Shown here piece by piece: positions 20,330 through 30,935 of a stretch of DNA of 64,000 nucleotides (position 1 is its first letter; each line of letters opens with the position of its first letter). This DNA is from Arion vulgaris (Eukaryota > Mollusca > Gastropoda > Stylommatophora > Arionidae). Location of the stretch: the NCBI GenBank assembly GCA_020796225.1, contig CM036775.1:13980671-14044670 (forward strand), in the 5' to 3' direction. The notes below the pieces were generated by a model. It was not told the origin of the DNA. It worked only from the letters and a program-made list of their open reading frames with translations, and made no database searches. The translations under genes were made by a program, and so were the position numbers.

Positions 20330-21675
20330 ACATGCTAACTCAATGTTATATTTTGTTACAAGTTAAGTTTTAAGCTAAGGAATATCAGTATTATGTTACA
20401 AGTTAAGTTTCAAGCTAAGAAATATCAGTATTATGTTACAAGTTAAGTTTTAAGCTAAGAAATATCAGTATTATGTTACAAGTTAAGTTTTAAGCTAAGA
20501 AATATCAGTATTATGTTACAAGTTAAGTTTTAAGCTAAGAAATATCAGTATTATGTTACAAGTTAAGTTTTAAGCTAAGAAATATCAGTATTATGTTACA
20601 AGTTAAGTTTCAAGCTAAGAAATATCAGTATTATGTTACAAGTTAAGTTTCAAGCTAAGAAATATCAGTATTATGTTACAAGTTAAGTTTCAAGCTAAGA
20701 AATATCAGTATTATTTACAAGTTAAGTTTTAAGCTAAGAAATATCAGTATTATGTTACAAGTTAAGTTTCAAGCTAAGAAATATCAGTATTATGTTACAA
20801 GTTAAGTTTCAAGCTAAGAAATATCAGTATTATGTTACAAGTTAAGTTTCAAGCTAAGAAATATCAGTATTATGTTACAAGTTAAGTTTCAAGCTAAGAA
20901 ATATCAGTATTATGTTACAAGTTAAGTTTCAAGCTAAGAAATATCAGTATTATGTTACAAGTTAAGTTTCAAGCTAAGAAATATCAGTATTATGTTACAA
21001 GTTAAGTTTCAAGCTAAGAAATATCAGTATTATGTTACAAGTTAAGTTTCAAGCTAAGAAATATCAGTATTATGTTACAAGTTAAGTTTCAAGCTAAGGA
21101 ATATCAGTATTATGTTACAAGTTAAGTTTCAAGCTAAGAAATATCAGTATTATGTTACAAGTTAAGTTTCAAGCTAAGAAATATCAGTATTATGTTACAA
21201 GTTAAGTTTCAAGCTAAGAAATATCAGTATTATGTTACAAGTTAAGTTTCAAGCTAAGAAATATCAGTATTATGTTACAAGTTAAGTTTCAAGCTAAGAA
21301 ATATCAGTATTATGTTACAAGTTAAGTTTCAAGCTAAGAAATATCAGTATTATGTTACAAGTTAAGTTTCAAGCTAAGAAATATCAGTATTATGTTACAA
21401 GTTAAGTTTCAAGCTAAGAAATATCAGTATTATGTTACAAGTTAAGTTTCAAGCTAAGAAATATCAGTATTATGTTACAAGTTAAGTTTCAAGCTAAGAA
21501 ATATCAGTATTATGTTACAAGTTAAGTTTCAAGCTAAGAAATATCAGTATTATGTTACAAGTTAAGTTTCAAGCTAAGAAATATCAGTATTATGTTACAA
21601 GTTAAGTTTCAAGCTAAGAAATATCAGTATTATGTTACAAGTTAAGTTTCAAGCTAAGAAATATCAGTATTATTA
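20330..21675. repeat. 40-bp minisatellite, intron 2 of gene B
   Basis: About 33 nearly identical units containing ATGTTACAAGTTAAGTTTCA and AGCTAAGAAATATCAGTATT. Gene C has about two units (45990-46065) and gene D none, so the array is a recent expansion in B. One unit (near 20714) lacks a G, and a few early units have TTTTAAG instead of TTTCAAG. Confidence 0.97.
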
Positions 21676-22150
21676 ACATTTGTCATCAACAATTAACCAC
21701 AGATTCGTAGAATTGAGTAAATTTGAGTAAAAAACTTGAAGTGGTCTATCAAAACCAGCCCCCATTAACTCCTGGTGGACCACACATCACACTACGTGGC
21801 TAAGGGTTGGACGCCGCTTTACCAGGAGCCACACTAAAGGGCGTTTGTAATTCTAAAAAACAAATGGCTTGTAAAAACATGGCTTTTGTCCTGGTCCACT
21901 AAGAGGAAAGAATTTTTGATTTTCCATCTGAGCTAGTCGACCTTATGTTGCTGTGGACCACTGTATAAACACATTGAACTACATGCTTGGGAGATAATGG
22001 GATCAGTTATGAGCATGGCCGATGTGAGATGAAGATGATCCTCAAATGAACAATAAATAATACCAAGTTAACCACTATTTGTTATCGATTGATCTGAGCT
22101 GACCAAGTGCCAGTTAAAAGTCATTAGATACATTGTGTGTTGTTCTACGT
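21676..22150. other. Intron 2 sequence shared by B, C and D
   Basis: No gene was recognised. It corresponds to 46066-46540 and 63200-63588. It includes CTGGTGGACCACAC and GGTTGGACGCCGCTTTACCA, possibly an old TE remnant. Confidence 0.45.
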
Positions 22151-22152
22151 AC

Positions 22153-22284
22153 CTGAACGTTAAGGTCATGATATGCCTGATGAGAGGCACTACCTATGAG
22201 AGAAGTCAAACCAAGAGCTTGAGAGAATTCTGTGGCGGTTTCTCCAGAGCACCAAGCGAGGTCATGGTAAGAGCCGAGTGAATG
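22153..22284 (-). pseudogene. Serpin gene B exon 2, 1-bp deletion
   Basis: Encodes SIHSALTMTSLGA, the serpin helix B region. The exon is 132 nt against 133 in genes C and D. The loss falls in the Ala-Arg-Gly codons and shifts the frame. Confidence 0.8.
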
Positions 22285-22439
22285 CTGTCAAGTGTAAACA
22301 AAATGATGAGTATAACTAGTTAATATATTTCATCTATCTCTTCTTCTCTTCCACTATTTACTTCTTTATAGAAGTGTTGGGGAGGTGGTTGTTGTAGTGA
22401 TCTTATGTGTGCTTGTTCCTAGATTTTTGTGTTTTTCTT

Positions 22440-22600
22440 TTCCAAACCAGAAGCACTTGAGCTTTCAGCTCTTAGGCTCGGTGCCATGGGCATCGTACCC
22501 TTTGTTCAGTGCCACGAACACCGTAAATCAGGAAACCTGTGGCAGTTCTGCCAGCCCCGGAATTGAACCCGCACCCACAGATGGCTTGTTCTAAGGTTTT
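22440..22600 (-). mobile_element. tRNA-type SINE fragment, intron 1
   Basis: On the - strand GCGGGTTCAATTCCGG is a B-box-like sequence. The rest is a non-tRNA body. The gene C equivalent is at 46830-46980. Confidence 0.5.
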
Positions 22601-22679
22601 AAGAATCTGATGTGTGCTACTTCTGTGCTCGTTAGACACCTTTTTCGGTATGACTCTCTGTGGAAGACGATACCAGGGC

Positions 22680-23020
22680 ATTCTTGTCATGTGTTCATCT
22701 CTTCTCATTTCACATGTGTTCATCTGTTCTCATTTCACATTTTTCTTCTTGTCATGTGTTCATCTCTTCTCATTTCATATTTTTCTTCTTGTCATGTGTT
22801 CATCTCTTCTCATTTCACATGTGTTCATCTGTTCTCATTTCACATTTTTCTTCTTGTCATGTGTTCATCTCTTCTCATTTCACATGTTTCTTCTTGTCAT
22901 GTGTTCATCTCTTCTCATTTCACATGTTTCTTCTTGTCATGTGTTCATCTGTTCTCATTTCACATTTTTCTTCTTGTCATGTGTTCATCTCTTCTCATTT
23001 CACATTTTTCGTGTTTTAGT
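22680..23020. repeat. TTCTTCTTGTCATG minisatellite, intron 1 of gene B
   Basis: About nine units of up to 40 bp containing TCATGTGTTCATCTCTTCTC, some shortened to about 22 bp. Gene C has a single unit near 47076-47108. Confidence 0.9.
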
Positions 23021-23224
23021 TTCTTCTCTTCTTCTTCTTCTTCTTCTTTGGGATCACTGGTCATGCACTTGATTCAATGTGGATCACAAACTGGACAGTA
23101 AGCTTCATGTCTGTCAGATTTCCCCAAAACTTAGCTTTCAGATTGAATGGGTGTGGCTACATGTTGCTTCTCAGCTCACTCAGGAGAGGACAGTGTTGCA
23201 AAACCCTAGAAAACTTACGTATGT

Positions 23225-23606
23225 TTTACCTGTCGGGTGAGTAGATACAGTACTCATATATATTTTACCTGTCAGATGAGTAGATACTGTACTCATATAT
23301 ATTTTACCTATCAGGTGAGTAGATACTGTACTCATATATATTTTACCTGTCAGATGAGTAGATACTGTACTCATATATATTTTACCTGTCAGATGAGTAG
23401 ATACTGTACTCATATATATTTTACCTGTCAGATGAGTAGATACTGTACTCATATATATTTTACCTGTCAGGTGAGTAGATAATGTACTCATATATATTTT
23501 ACCTGTCAGGTGAGTAGATACTGTATTCATATATATTTTACCTGTCAGATGAGTAGATACTGTACTCATATATATTTTACCTGTCAGGTGAGTAGATACT
23601 ATTTTA
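23225..23606. repeat. 39-bp splice-donor minisatellite, block 1
   Basis: Ten units, each containing ACCTGTCAGGTGAGTAGATA or a close variant. Read on the - strand each carries the last bases of exon 1 (ATCTACTCACCT) and a CAG/GTAAAA donor. The gene C equivalent at 47316-47423 has three units. Confidence 0.9.
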
Positions 23607-23611
23607 ATTCA

Positions 23612-23916
23612 CCCTTCGCCCCTAGGGAGACATAAGTCCTCAACCAAGGTCTTCCATGCCTGCGTATCCGATGCCATCTTTTCCAGATCTCTCCTCATTT
23701 TCTTGCATTCCGTCTCCAACTCCCGTCTCCATGTGTTACTTGGTCTTCCCCTACCTCTATTGTCCATCAGAGAGTCTGTCTCGTGATGCTGTTAGGGGTT
23801 TCCTCAGTGTGTGTCCTATTCATCGCCACCTTCTGCTCCGTATCTCTTGTTCCACATGCCGTTGTCCCGTTCTATCCCAGCGTTCCCAAATGGTATCACA
23901 TGACTACAAACAGGGA
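23612..23916 (-). mobile_element. LINE tail (family b) inside the donor array
   Basis: The same tail as at 9757-10090. It splits the 39-bp array at the same point in gene C (47424-47738), so insertion predates the B/C split. Confidence 0.6.
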
Positions 23917-23917
23917 A

Positions 23918-24250
23918 CTCAATATATACTGTACTTATATATTGTTTACCTGACAGGTGAGTAGCTACTGTACTTAAATATATTTTACCTGCCAGGTGAG
24001 TAGATATTATACTTACATATATTTTACCTGTCAGGTGAGTAGACACTGCATGTATATATGTTTTACCTGTCAGGTGAGTAGATACTACACTTATAGATGT
24101 TTTACCTGTCAGGTGAGTAGATAGAGACATATATATTTTTCCTGCCAGGTGAGTAGATAGAGACATATATATTTTATCTGTCAGGTGAGTAGATAGAGAC
24201 ATATATATTTTACCTGTCAGGTGAGTAGATACTGTACTTAAATAGGTTTT
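23918..24250. repeat. 39-bp splice-donor minisatellite, block 2
   Basis: Eight further units leading straight into the real exon 1 donor at 24254, where the sequence is ACCTGTAAGGTGAGTAGATA. The gene C equivalent at 47740-48050 has seven units. Confidence 0.9.
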
Positions 24251-24254
24251 TTAC

Positions 24255-24438
24255 CTGTAAGGTGAGTAGATAACATTTGCTTTGTCTAAAGCTATTTTCT
24301 GATAGAGACGTTGAGAGAAGGCAGATGATGCAGAGGTCAGCAGTTGGACGTCGTCTCCCGTGACCAGGCTCACAGTGGCCAGTAAACAAATAGCTAGAAG
24401 TGTTAGGCTCATTCTTCTTCTTGTTATTGTTGCTTCAG
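24255..24438 (-). CDS. Serpin gene B exon 1
   Basis: The start codon is at 24412-24410. The first 158 coding bases encode a signal peptide (MSLTLLAICLLATVSLVTG) and then helix A of the serpin fold (AFSQRLYQKI) up to IYSPY. The exon begins at 24438 after a polypyrimidine tract and TTTTCAG acceptor, so an untranslated exon must lie further upstream. The donor is AG/GTAAAA at 24254. An in-frame upstream ATG exists but lies across the acceptor, in the intron. Confidence 0.85.
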
Positions 24439-24504
24439 CTGAAAAGATCAAAGAAAAAATGTCAGGACAATAATTCCATTTCCATTAAAGTTTATCTTCT
24501 CTTC

Positions 24505-24717
24505 GGGGTGAGGATGCTAGCCCCACTCCAGCCATGCTTAGTCGCGACTTGATGATGATGCTCGTCCATCACGGGTGATGATGCTAACCCCACTCCAGCC
24601 ATGCTTAGTCGCGTTTTGATAATGATGCTCGTCCATCACGGGTGAGGATGCTAGCCCCACTCCAGCCATGCTTAGTCGCGACTTGATGATGATGCTCGTC
24701 CATCACGGGTGATGATG
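24505..24717. repeat. 66-bp tandem repeat upstream of gene B
   Basis: About three units containing CTAGCCCCACTCCAGCCATG and GCTCGTCCATCACGGGTGA. Gene C has about two units at 48300-48448. It lies in the 5' region where an untranslated first exon or promoter is expected, but I see no clear promoter element. Confidence 0.85.
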
Positions 24718-25044
24718 ACCACAAAAATTTTCATCCAAGGGAATGTAGTTGCGTAATGTGTGTCTGTGTGCGTAGATGACGAGTGAGCCCGATATGGGCT
24801 TGAAGTGTTCTTGTAAGGAATACTTGCACTTGTAAGTCGCGTCTTACGACATGCTTTGTTCAGGTACATATTCCTGTATATTCTTTCATCTCTTTTCATA
24901 TCCCGGCAACACACGGGCGGGCTCCTACCTTAATCACCTCATGCTTTGTAGGTCCCAGAGTAACTCTTCTGTGCTCTCTTGCGAGCCCCTAAGGGGAGCA
25001 AAGAATAAGAGGAGACTAAAGTAGGGGGCCTAGGAAGCTTCTCT
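24718..25044. other. Upstream of gene B, dispersed repeat pieces
   Basis: Fragments with CGACATGCTTTGT and CACACGGGCGGGCTCC belong to the same dispersed family as 15590-15865. No ORF or clear promoter was recognised. The equivalent is at 48449-48775. Confidence 0.45.
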
Positions 25045-25485
25045 AGTAAATCTTCTTCTTCTTCATCAAACAATCCATATCGACCACTTGTTAAACCCCT
25101 CTTTGTGATTTGTATGTAATCCGAGCTTAAGATCATTTGTACGTTGTGCCAGAATGCCCCTACAAGTAGATCAGCATATTCGATTTCTGCTACACTTTTT
25201 ATTTACTAGAGTAGTTGGGCTCCTATTTTAGTCAACTCTTACGACATGCCTTGTAGGTTGCAGTGTTACTATTCTTTGCTTCCCTTGAGGGCCCAGGCAA
25301 CACACGAGCGTCCTAGTAAATAAAAAGCGTCGCAGAAATCGGATGTGTAGTTCTACTTGTAGCCACATGACTGGCACAAGGTACGATCGCTTTTAGGCTC
25401 AGATCACATACAAATCACAAGGAATGGTTTAACAAGTGATCAATATGGATCGCTGGAAGAAGAAGAAGAAGTATATATACAAGTC
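25045..25485. mobile_element. Inverted pair of GAA-tailed SINE-like elements
   Basis: A - copy (25045-25310) and a + copy (25315-25485) meet head to head at CACACGAGCG, each ending outward in GAA/TTC repeats. The same pair is at 48775-49203 upstream of gene C. Confidence 0.6.
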
Positions 25486-25719
25486 CTGGAACACAGCTGC
25501 AAGCTAGCTACTATTGATACTTACCTTTATCACATCTCCAAAGTTTACAAGACAATGCTGGTACCAAACATTACCTTTTATACATACATATATGCTATAA
25601 TCACAGACATTCGTGTCTTCCTGTCGCCCACAGTTTTCAACTAGTCCATATAGATAGTGCTTATTGTTCGTGAGAATCGAACATCTTGAAGACTTGTGTG
25701 TATATTTTCACATGTCTGC

Positions 25720-25885
25720 CAGTGGCGGCTCGTGATCGTTTTTGTTGGTGGGGCCAGACACAAATTTTCAGGAAATTCATTACTTTGGGTTAGGTTATAT
25801 TTTAATTTATTAGATAATAAATATACGTTACACATTATTTTTGGTGGGGCCCGGCCCTCTGGCCCTAAATGACGAGTGGTCACTG
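25720..25885. mobile_element. hAT-type MITE
   Basis: A 166-bp element beginning CAGTGGCGGCTCGT and ending with a matching inverted CACTG end. It is flanked by 8-bp target duplications (ATGTCTGC at 25712-25719, ATGTCAGC at 25886-25893). No ORF. A second copy is at 49663-49827. Confidence 0.7.
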
Positions 25886-26119
25886 ATGTCAGCTATTCAA
25901 TGAAACGTATAACAGATTTACGGTAGATGTCAATGCAGGGGGCGGAGGAAAGGGGAGGGCGGCGTCATTTATGATTTACAAGTTGTTTATTTACTGTAGT
26001 AGAATGGGGGCGGCAGCATTTGTCCCTGTTACATCCATGTCAAAGGGATTGTTGTTCTTAGTTTGTTGTCATGTTCTGTGATATCTCACTTAAGAGTGTT
26101 TTTTAAAGAAATAATTAGT

Positions 26120-26735
26120 GAGGATCATCATTGCATCACTTCAAACATAACTATAGATGTTGCAATCTCATCTCCATAGTGTAGATCATCATTATATCAC
26201 ACCAGACATAACTATAGATGTTGTGATCTTCTCTCCATAGTGTAGATCATCATCACATCACTCCAGACATAACTATAGATGTTGTGATCTTCTCTCCATA
26301 GTGTAGATCATCATTACATCACTCCAGACATAACTATAGATGTTGTGATCTTCTCTCCATAGTGTAGATCATCATCACATCACTGGGGACAGATCTATAG
26401 ATGTTGTGATCTTCTTTCCATAGTGTAGATCATCATTACATCACTCCAGACATAACTATAGATGTTGTGATCTTCTCTCCATAGTGTAGATCATCATTAC
26501 ATCACTCCAGACATAACTATAGATGTTGTGATCTTCTCTCCATGGTGTAGATCATCATTACATCACTCCAGACAGATCTATAGATGTTGTGATCTTCTCT
26601 CCATAGTGGGGGTCATCATCACATCACTCCAGACATAACTATAGATGTTGTGATCTTCTCTCCACAGTGGGGGTCATCATCACATCACTGGGGACAGATC
26701 TATAGATGTTACGATCCCCTCCCCAATATCTTACC
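26120..26735. repeat. 61-bp satellite
   Basis: About ten units of 61 bp containing ATAACTATAGATGTTGTGAT and CCATAGTGTAGATCATCATT. Confidence 0.95.
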
Positions 26736-26754
26736 CATCGTATAACCGAACCCG

Positions 26755-26985
26755 TTCTGTGTTCGAGGGGTCTATGTGGCTAAGTGCTTGCGTTCCGAAG
26801 ATCATCTGTTTAAGTCCTGACCGCGTCGTTCTGTCCACAACTGTATTTTTTGTTCAGAGACCCCAGGATTGTTGTCGAAGCTACGGAGTTGTACTTTTGC
26901 AGTACTCTGGCAGGTCGTGTGCGACGTCTGTGGAGAGGGACTGAGCTAAATAGAGCAAAACCCCGGTGCAGTTTAGTCAATCATT
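26755..26985 (+). mobile_element. tRNA-type SINE
   Basis: TGTGGCTAAGTGCTTGCG and TCTGTTTAAGTCCTGACC give A- and B-box-like parts, as at 51780-52000 and inverted at 7185-7405. Confidence 0.5.
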
Positions 26986-27024
26986 TGTCTGTATAAACTT
27001 TATAACGACTAATACAATACAATC

Positions 27025-27350
27025 TGTGTTAATGTTTTGTCTTTATAACGACTAATCTCTTTATAACGACTAATCCCTTTATAACGACTAATCCCTTTAT
27101 AACGACTAATCTCTTTATAACGACTAATCCCTTTATAACGACTAATCTCTTTATAACGACTAATCCCTTTATAACGACTAATCCCTTTATAACGACTAAT
27201 CCCTTTATAACGACTAATCCCTTTATAACGACTAATCTCTTTATAACGACTAATCTCTTTACAACGACTAATCCCTTTATAACGACTAATCTCTTTATAA
27301 CGACTAATCTCTTTATAACGACTAATCCTTTTATAACGACTAATCCCACA
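27025..27350. repeat. 18-bp satellite (inverted copy)
   Basis: About 18 units of AATCCCTTTATAACGACT, the reverse complement of the array at 6160-7160. Confidence 0.95.
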
Positions 27351-27634
27351 TAATCTGTGTTAATGTCGTGTCTTTCTAACGCCGTCTTCGTATGACCAGT
27401 GTTAACAGGAGGAACAGACACAGAAGCATGTCATGCAAAACTGTCTCTCTTTCGGGTGAGCTGTGAAGTGAGCTTTATAGTCCACAGTAGGACTAAGCGC
27501 ATGCGCAGATATCACAGAAGAACTATATCACGATGTGTTCATAGTTTGGTATTTGTAATTCTAATTTCACAACCCCACCCCCACCCCCACTTCCCCATCT
27601 TCTTCACTCTGGACAGATAAACATCATCAGGTGC

Positions 27635-27815
27635 TATACCAAATGGCGTAGGCGATCATGGATTTCCACAAATCTTTGTCTCTGGTGTTTGCTATCAACT
27701 CAGATGTTGACGCTCTTCTGTGCCATGAAGTCAGGCTATCCAAAATTGTCTTTCTCTCTACCGTTTTCCTCTATTTCGTCTCCCCTCGATTTTACCGGTT
27801 GTTACAATGTGTTCT
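27635..27815 (-). mobile_element. LINE tail (family d)
   Basis: Mirror of 5640-5825 with broken frames. Confidence 0.55.
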
Positions 27816-27849
27816 GAATAGATTTCTAAATATAACAATGTTTTCAAAT

Positions 27850-28145
27850 TTGTTATTGGTTATTGGTTATTGAAGTGACGTCATTGCACCAGGGGTAGAC
27901 TCACAGGTGCTCAGTCTCCCCCAACAAGTATCGAAGGGTATGCATACTGATGGTTCCCGTGGCTCAGTGGCTAAACACACTCCACACTCTGCTCTTCAAG
28001 CATCCAGTTCTACTCGTACAACGAGCAACTCCAATTTGCTTAAATTGCTAGACCGATACAACAGTTATGTTAGTGTCTTCGTCCAACATGCAGTCGCGAC
28101 CGAAGAGCAAAGAACATCCCCCTTTATGATTTTCAAATGAATCCA
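27850..28145 (-). mobile_element. LINE 3' end (family e)
   Basis: Mirror of 4730-5036. The - strand carries the degraded post-RNase H tail. Confidence 0.5.
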
Positions 28146-28859
28146 TACGACCTGCTTCTCTAATGACATTGATGATGTCTGCAATATCTTTAGAAGAAGT
28201 ATGAGATCACATCTACAGATGAGCATCTCTATTCGGCTAGAATGTCGTTTGCAGAATTTCGTTCTCATCACTCACTCTCTCTTTCTCTCTCTCTCTATCT
28301 CGAGCCTTGACTCCCACGATTATTATGACAGTAATAAATGCACACCATTATTTTCTGTTCTTGGTTGTAATCTGTATTGTGTTGCAACAGACAGTGCACG
28401 TCAATGTTATTTATCCTATCTATTCCAAGATCGTTTCAGCCAATTAACAATAATAATAATAATAATTCCTCTCATACCGTTATGCGTTACATAGGGCCTG
28501 CAAGCAATTTCTCCTTACCGCTCTATCTTGGACAACTCACTCATTCTCCTCCATAGAATTGAAACCGATATTTTTTGCATCTCTCAGCCAAGTTCGTTTC
28601 AGGATCTCCTTAGGTCGTCCAATCTTTCTTGAAACCTTTGCATCCGTCTTCAATGTCTGCTTTGATATGCTTCGATCATTTCTTCTCAATTTCAACCAAT
28701 TACTTACTTAAATTTCATTCTTCTAATGATGGAGTTATTGTTATACAACAGCAACAGTAAAGATGGCTCCAATTTTTCAGACTGCGGGAAACTTCAAATG
28801 ATCTTTTATTTTGTCCTATCAGACATTTAGACTCCGGTCTGGTCCGGGTCCATTGATTT

Positions 28860-28958
28860 CGCAGTTTTCTGTTTGAAATATCAAAGATCATAATATTTCT
28901 TCAATCGCTTGAGGACCCCACTGTGAGTAACACGCGGATCCCTGTTTAGGAAACACTG
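28860..28958 (-). mobile_element. hAT terminal fragment (mirror)
   Basis: Ends in GGAAACACTG at 28958, the inverted counterpart of the terminus at 3930. Confidence 0.45.
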
Positions 28959-29049
28959 CTGTAGTGTATCATTTCTGTTGTAACTTGTTCTGTCTTTCCC
29001 AATTCATACATACTTTTATTATTTATTGGTTATATATACTTCTAACGTT

Positions 29050-29130
29050 CTCTCCTAGGGGTTTCTGTAGCGTAGAGATTAGGAGATCGCCTCTCGTTTC
29101 AAAGGTACTTGGTTCGTACCCTAGTGGAGT
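29050..29130 (+). mobile_element. tRNA-derived SINE
   Basis: GTAGCGTAGAGATTAGGAG and GGTTCGTACCC, mirror of 3740-3835. Confidence 0.6.
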
Positions 29131-29554
29131 CATCTATATATTTTTCCAGAGATCCATTATCTCAGTGTAGGCGACATCGAGTTCCTAGTCCTATCGGAGA
29201 CGGATGATAAAACGTAGGTCTCGTGTTAAATTTGAGATCGTTAACGAGCAATTGACAGTTTGAAATCGAGAAGAGTAGGCTGGAAAGCCGCTGCTCGGGC
29301 ATAATTAATAAGAAAGATTAAAAATAAAAGTTCTTAAAATATCTTCACCATCTTCAAAATTATACTGGGGACACTCGTCGGTGCTGCTGAGTTCGTGCAC
29401 TGCCGCGGAGATCTTCTTGTGTAAGAAAGATATCAGTGTACACATGGTTACTTACCGAAGTTCAATGATGATTATCCTGTCAATCAATCTATCAATCAAT
29501 CAAACGATCCATGTGCCAATTCAGGATATTTTTATCAGATCAAAGGAAAATAAG

Positions 29555-29640
29555 TTGCATGAGTCCACGAGGAAGCGAACCAAGTATCTTTGCAACGAAA
29601 GATGATTACCTAACCTCTGCGCCACAGAGACCTACAAGAA
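29555..29640 (-). mobile_element. tRNA-derived SINE
   Basis: Mirror of 3240-3345. On the - strand the A-box-like and B-box-like stretches are retained. Confidence 0.55.
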
Positions 29641-30039
29641 CAAACATGGTGTATACAGCGACAGGTCCGTCCTCAAATATGGAATAGCTATTTGGAAGAC
29701 AGCTACCGAATCAATTGTTCAGTGAGTCTCCAAGATTCAAACTCAGATTCTTCGTATTGAGACTGGAGACAGGGCCATGTCGTGCTATGATACAGAGAGG
29801 CGGCCTCATTAGGCGGTCCCGTAAGTGGGGGCAGCATAAGCAGGAAAATCAAAATTACAATTGAAGGTTATTTTAAAGAAAACAGATTTAAGGGGTGGCA
29901 TTTCGAAAACGTGCATCATACTGAGAAAATATACCGCACGGTCCTGACTGGAGACATGCGCTCTACTCCAATAACAGACATGGAAGCCTTTTGTCATAGT
30001 TCCCCAGGTGGCAGCGGAGGAATGGACAGTTAGCCATAT

Positions 30040-30300
30040 AGTTAGTGTAGTATAATTAGATATTTAATAGTTGAGACTATGTGTTGCACTTCTAAGTAGA
30101 AGTGCAACACATAACTACGAGACATGACGCTCTTGCGTAGTAAAATAGTGACGATTTAGTAACAGTTGCTAGGAAGAGTTAGTAAATACAGAGAGACGAT
30201 ACAAACACTGGACACTGATGGACGTGTAATAGTCTGTCTGTTAACATCAAATAAAGATAAGGAAATCAAACAATAAATCTTGGTCGTTTCCTATGTTGTA
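30040..30300 (+). mobile_element. Possible solo LTR with perfect hairpin
   Basis: This block is absent from the mirrored arm. It holds a perfect 36-bp palindrome at 30078-30113, AATAAAG and AATAAA signals near 30250-30275, and no ORF. That would suit an LTR, but clean TG...CA ends with a target duplication could not be fixed. Confidence 0.35.
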
Positions 30301-30389
30301 TCATTGTATAACTGTTGTGAATACCATCTAATAAACACGAAAAAGGAAACCATCAAATAAATAAACATCAGAGCAAGAATCAGAACTAC

Positions 30390-30575
30390 TAAGCAAAGCA
30401 GAAAGAAAAACACAACTGCACCAGAATACCACCACAAAACAAGGAGGAAAAACAGAACTGCACCAGAATACCTCCACCCAAAGCAAAGCAAGGAAAAACA
30501 CAACTGCACCAGAATACCTCCACCCAAAGCAAAGCAAAAAAAAAACAGAACTGTACCAGAATACCTCCCCTCCCA
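30390..30575. repeat. ~45-bp tandem repeat
   Basis: About 3.5 units containing GCACCAGAATACCTCCACCC and AAAGCAAAGCAAGG. Specific to this intergenic region. Confidence 0.8.
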
Positions 30576-30640
30576 CCTATTACACTTTGCTAGGTTTCTG
30601 ACCAAGGAATATAGAAGAGATGCAAAACTTCTGGCATAAT

Positions 30641-30644
<4 letters not shown>

Positions 30645-30678
<34 letters not shown>

Positions 30679-30702
30679 CATACACAAACACACACACACA
30701 AG
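30645..30702. repeat. CA microsatellite
   Basis: (CA)n with a few substitutions. The mirrored place near 2790 has only a short TG run. Confidence 0.9.
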
Positions 30703-30807
30703 AGACCCACATACAGGCAGGTAGAAAAACAACAAGAAGTTTGATCTAAACAGCAACAGAAACAACAAACAAAAATTCCTTCAATTAAGATTATTTAAAC
30801 CACATTT

Positions 30808-30935
30808 CTTCTTCTTCAGCTTTCGATTCTAGGGAGTCATAGGTCCACAACCTTGACCGTCCAAGCCCACTTATCCAAGGTGATCTTTACCAGATCTCTC
30901 CACTATCTCCCCATGTTCTTGCCATGAGTCCCTCC
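30808..30935 (-). mobile_element. LINE tail fragment (family b)
   Basis: The 3' part of the tail seen at 9757. A second copy is at 53905-54015. Confidence 0.5.

Larger units (their letters stand above)
11637..24438 (-). pseudogene. Serpin gene B, seven coding exons, probably broken
   Basis: The layout is the same as gene C (exons listed separately), and a signal peptide and an intact reactive-loop exon remain. Compared with C and D, exon 2 is 132 nt instead of 133, exon 3 is 215 instead of 217 and exon 6 is 185 instead of 189. Each of these shifts the frame. All splice sites still have GT and AG, though the exon 6 donor is weakened from GTAAGT to GTATTT. Most lost bases are in short homopolymers, and exon 6 abuts a 1-kb CT tract, so sequencing error is possible. 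The exon 2 change (CGCGG to CTGG) is not a homopolymer slip. The reactive loop has Leu at predicted P1, unlike C and D. If the indels are errors, it would be a secreted inhibitor of a chymotrypsin- or elastase-like protease. Confidence 0.65.

Noticed and set aside
20330..21675. Possible CRISPR-like or centromeric array
   Set aside because: The 40-bp units are tandem without spacers and confined to one intron. It is a minisatellite.
22610..23101. 163-codon Cys/Ser/His/Phe-rich ORFs
   Set aside because: Three overlapping frames of one minisatellite in intron 1.
24251..24451. Longer gene B N-terminus starting MIFSAEATITRRR
   Set aside because: That frame crosses a strong polypyrimidine-CAG acceptor at 24438. 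Starting at the next Met gives a clean signal peptide.
30291..30605. 104-codon Phe/Val-rich ORF
   Set aside because: It is a frame of the ~45-bp tandem repeat, with no conserved counterpart in the mirrored arm.
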